From an uncultured Prevotella sp. (GTDB lineage: Bacteria > Bacteroidota > Bacteroidia > Bacteroidales > Bacteroidaceae), in assembly GCA_900557255.1 (NCBI GenBank), contig USSA01000182.1, positions 1-5,660 on the forward strand: a DNA stretch of 5,660 bases. Direction: 5' to 3'. The notes beneath the pieces were generated by a model, which was not told where the DNA came from, did not search any database, and worked only from the letters and a program-made list of their open reading frames with translations. Numbering within the stretch: position 1 is the first letter of the stretch; every line of letters begins with the position of its first letter. This document shows positions 4,610-5,660 of this stretch, piece by piece. The position numbers and the translations under genes were made by a program.

Positions 4610-5660
4610 CTAAATCAACTTTGTACCATTAAACTTCACTTGATAAGGCCATTGTGCCAATGGCAACTGAGCCAAGCTCCAGTGTCCATCCTTTGGACCA
4701 GCCGTAACTACAAGCCACAAATGAGCCAATTGCTCATTTTTAGGCAACTCAAATGAAACTGAAGCATTACGATTATCAAAATCTGCAGTTCCTATTTCAC
4801 CGTAGATAGATTTACCCGACTCTGTTACGCCGACAAATCCAAAACGGTAGCTACCACACCACCACCAATCACAAGTGTAATTAGGATCACCCATGATGTT
4901 ATTGAAACTTACAGTTACAGTAGAACCTGCGGCTGGAACTTCTAATTTCAAAGCATTAAAACCATAGTTTTCTGGGCAATGGCTTGGATCTACCTGTAAC
5001 CAACCATCACCAATCTCATTCATATACTCTTTAGCACTTGGAAAAGAGTTAGCATACTTACGGGTTACATCACGCACACGGTCGAAATCAAAGTTTACCA
5101 AACGAGCATAACAATCATACATCTCATCAAGGAACTGCTGCTGAGATGTTCCTGTCACATTCTGGTATACAACAACCGGATCCTGATACTCCTGAGCAGC
5201 CTTCCAAAGCTTCGCCATAATATCTTTGCCATGCTTCTGACTCCAATACTCTAATACATATGGAGAATGATAGATATTATCGCCATGCAAGAAAGCTTTG
5301 TGAGTCAATCCCTTAAAAGCATCCCAATGGTAAGTTTCATCATCTATCCAGTTTGGATTAATCTGCCAAAGCATCCATTGTGAAGTCATCTCATAGATAC
5401 CACCAAACGTACTATCGAATCCATGTGCTCCATCAGCCTGCAATTGCAGCTGGAAACTATGTCCCAACTCATGGGCAACAGTATTGAGTTTTGAATCTTT
5501 CAGTCGGTTAGGAGCTGCCCAAAAAGCTCCTATTGTATTATCATAAGTACCACCATACGCAGTACCATCCAAAGAATACTGCAGCATCACCATCATTCGA
5601 TACTTGTCAGCCTTAGAACCTTCTGTATGGAAGCCAAGGTCATCACGATAGAACTTATAA
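4610..5660 (-). CDS. Probable secreted HExxH metallopeptidase-like protein, N-terminus beyond window
   Basis: The reading frame is open to the right edge, so only the C-terminal ~349 residues are seen. The ATG at 5596 is internal, because sensible protein sequence (YKFYRDDLGFHTEG) continues upstream of it. The segment NTVAHELGHSFQLQLQ contains a zinc-binding HELGH motif. GGIYEMTSQ, about 23 residues later, supplies a glutamate that could be the third metal ligand, as in gluzincin peptidases. A helical region follows, then a C-terminal beta-rich domain rich in aromatic residues (DWWWCGSYRFGFVG) ending WPYQVKFNGTKLI. The architecture reminds me of uncharacterised Bacteroidota proteins annotated with DUF6055; I cannot confirm that assignment. 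Secretion is assumed from the family type and from the signal-peptide-bearing neighbour, since the N-terminus is not visible. It lies directly upstream of the alpha-galactosidase and probably shares its transcript, suggesting joint action on galactosylated glycoproteins or cell-surface glycans. Confidence 0.75.
   Translation of the reverse strand, partial: YKFYRDDLGFHTEGSKADKYRMMVMLQYSLDGTAYGGTYDNTIGAFWAAPNRLKDSKLNTVAHELGHSFQLQLQADGAHGFDSTFGGIYEMTSQWMLWQINPNWIDDETYHWDAFKGLTHKAFLHGDNIYHSPYVLEYWSQKHGKDIMAKLWKAAQEYQDPVVVYQNVTGTSQQQFLDEMYDCYARLVNFDFDRVRDVTRKYANSFPSAKEYMNEIGDGWLQVDPSHCPENYGFNALKLEVPAAGSTVTVSFNNIMGDPNYTCDWWWCGSYRFGFVGVTESGKSIYGEIGTADFDNRNASVSFELPKNEQLAHLWLVVTAGPKDGHWSLAQLPLAQWPYQVKFNGTKLI

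Overview
The window looks like chromosomal DNA of a gut or oral Bacteroidota, most likely Prevotella/Segatella-like. Two upstream regions carry the Bacteroidota promoter type (TATCTTTG, matching TAnnTTTG, with an upstream TTG 20 nt away). There are no clear Shine-Dalgarno sites, and the gene families (AAA-ATPase-like/PD-(D/E)XK, long Rpn-type nuclease, secreted GH27 alpha-galactosidase) are typical of that phylum. The genus is an inference from general familiarity, not from a search.

Left half (1-3347), plus strand: two single-gene transcription units, separated by about 450 bp without a gene. Unit 1 encodes a 523-residue AAA-ATPase-like protein with a C-terminal PD-(D/E)XK nuclease domain. 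Unit 2 encodes a 294-residue Rpn/PD-(D/E)XK-transposase-family nuclease with an (EEGR)n linker. The proteins are unrelated in sequence, yet the two genes sit in nearly the same non-coding shell. A ~95-nt 5' block with the promoter (79-173 and 2302-2395, roughly 85% identical by eye) ends just before each start. A ~70-nt 3' block with the terminator hairpin (1768-1837 and 3277-3347, roughly 90% identical by eye) follows each stop. Exchangeable cargo between common ends is the most notable feature of the window. Between the units lies a four-copy array of 22-bp near-palindromic repeats (1973-2060).

Right half (3345-5660), minus strand: an apparent two-gene operon for secreted proteins. The upstream gene, cut by the right edge, encodes a protein with an HELGH zinc-metallopeptidase motif and a C-terminal beta-rich domain. 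It is followed 26 bp later by a complete GH27 alpha-galactosidase with a signal peptide, which appears to start at TTG. The pair suggests extracytoplasmic processing of galactose-containing glycans or glycoproteins. The operon converges on unit 2, and the alpha-galactosidase stop codon lies inside the terminator hairpin at the end of unit 2's shell. Unit 2 therefore abuts the operon with no spare DNA.
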